From: Muribaculaceae bacterium
GTDB taxonomy: Bacteria; Bacteroidota; Bacteroidia; Bacteroidales; Muribaculaceae
Reading direction: 5' to 3'
NCBI GenBank assembly: GCA_029052265.1
Contig: JAIDJJ010000037.1
Coordinates: forward strand, 1 to 7,063
Length of the DNA stretch: 7,063 nucleotides
Part shown: positions 7,050 to 7,063 of the stretch, in pieces
Position numbering within the stretch: position 1 is the first letter of the stretch
Layout of the letters: each line of letters opens with the position of its first letter
Made by a program: the position numbers and the translations under genes
The notes under the pieces: model-generated
What the model saw: only the letters and a program-made list of their open reading frames with translations
The model's database searches: none
What the model was told of the DNA's origin: nothing

Positions 7050-7063
7050 ATTTAGTGGAGAGG

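Overview
The window looks like part of a Bacteroidales chromosome from a gut-type saccharolytic lineage; Muribaculaceae or a close relative is a guess. The evidence is two GH92 alpha-mannosidases, a Bacteroidetes-style nicotinate phosphoribosyltransferase, promoter -7 elements of the TAnnTTTG type, weak Shine-Dalgarno sites, and an AAA-ATPase/PD-(D/E)XK protein of a kind often multicopy in gut Bacteroidales. No rRNA, tRNA, CRISPR array or recognisable transposase gene was seen.

Layout, left to right. (1) The 3' part of a GH92 glycosidase (+) enters from the left edge and stops at 1318. (2) A strong 12-bp-stem hairpin (1353-1391) sits between this gene and a convergent gene and probably terminates both. 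(3) An AT-rich minus-strand gene (1399-2958) encodes a DUF1703-type ATPase with a C-terminal nuclease-like domain. Its own promoter lies just upstream. (4) A 160-bp imperfect palindrome (3048-3207) with perfect 20-bp terminal inverted repeats and flanking TAA duplications looks like a MITE. (5) pncB (+, 3344-4543) performs the first step of nicotinate salvage to NAD. (6) A 187-bp gap holds a 13-bp hairpin, a clear TAnnTTTG element and a leader hairpin. (7) A complete secreted GH92 alpha-mannosidase (+, 4731-7049) has a terminator-like hairpin inside its last codons.

The two GH92 enzymes probably trim alpha-linked mannose from host or yeast glycans in the periplasm, but no SusC/SusD pair is visible, so membership in a polysaccharide utilisation locus cannot be shown. 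pncB is a housekeeping gene with no obvious functional link to them. The ATPase gene and the palindrome form an AT-rich block between the first GH92 and pncB, and a degenerate copy of the palindrome's end lies on the other side of the ATPase gene. The block may therefore be an inserted accessory or mobile unit. This is the least explained part of the window, but I did not find a clearly new system.
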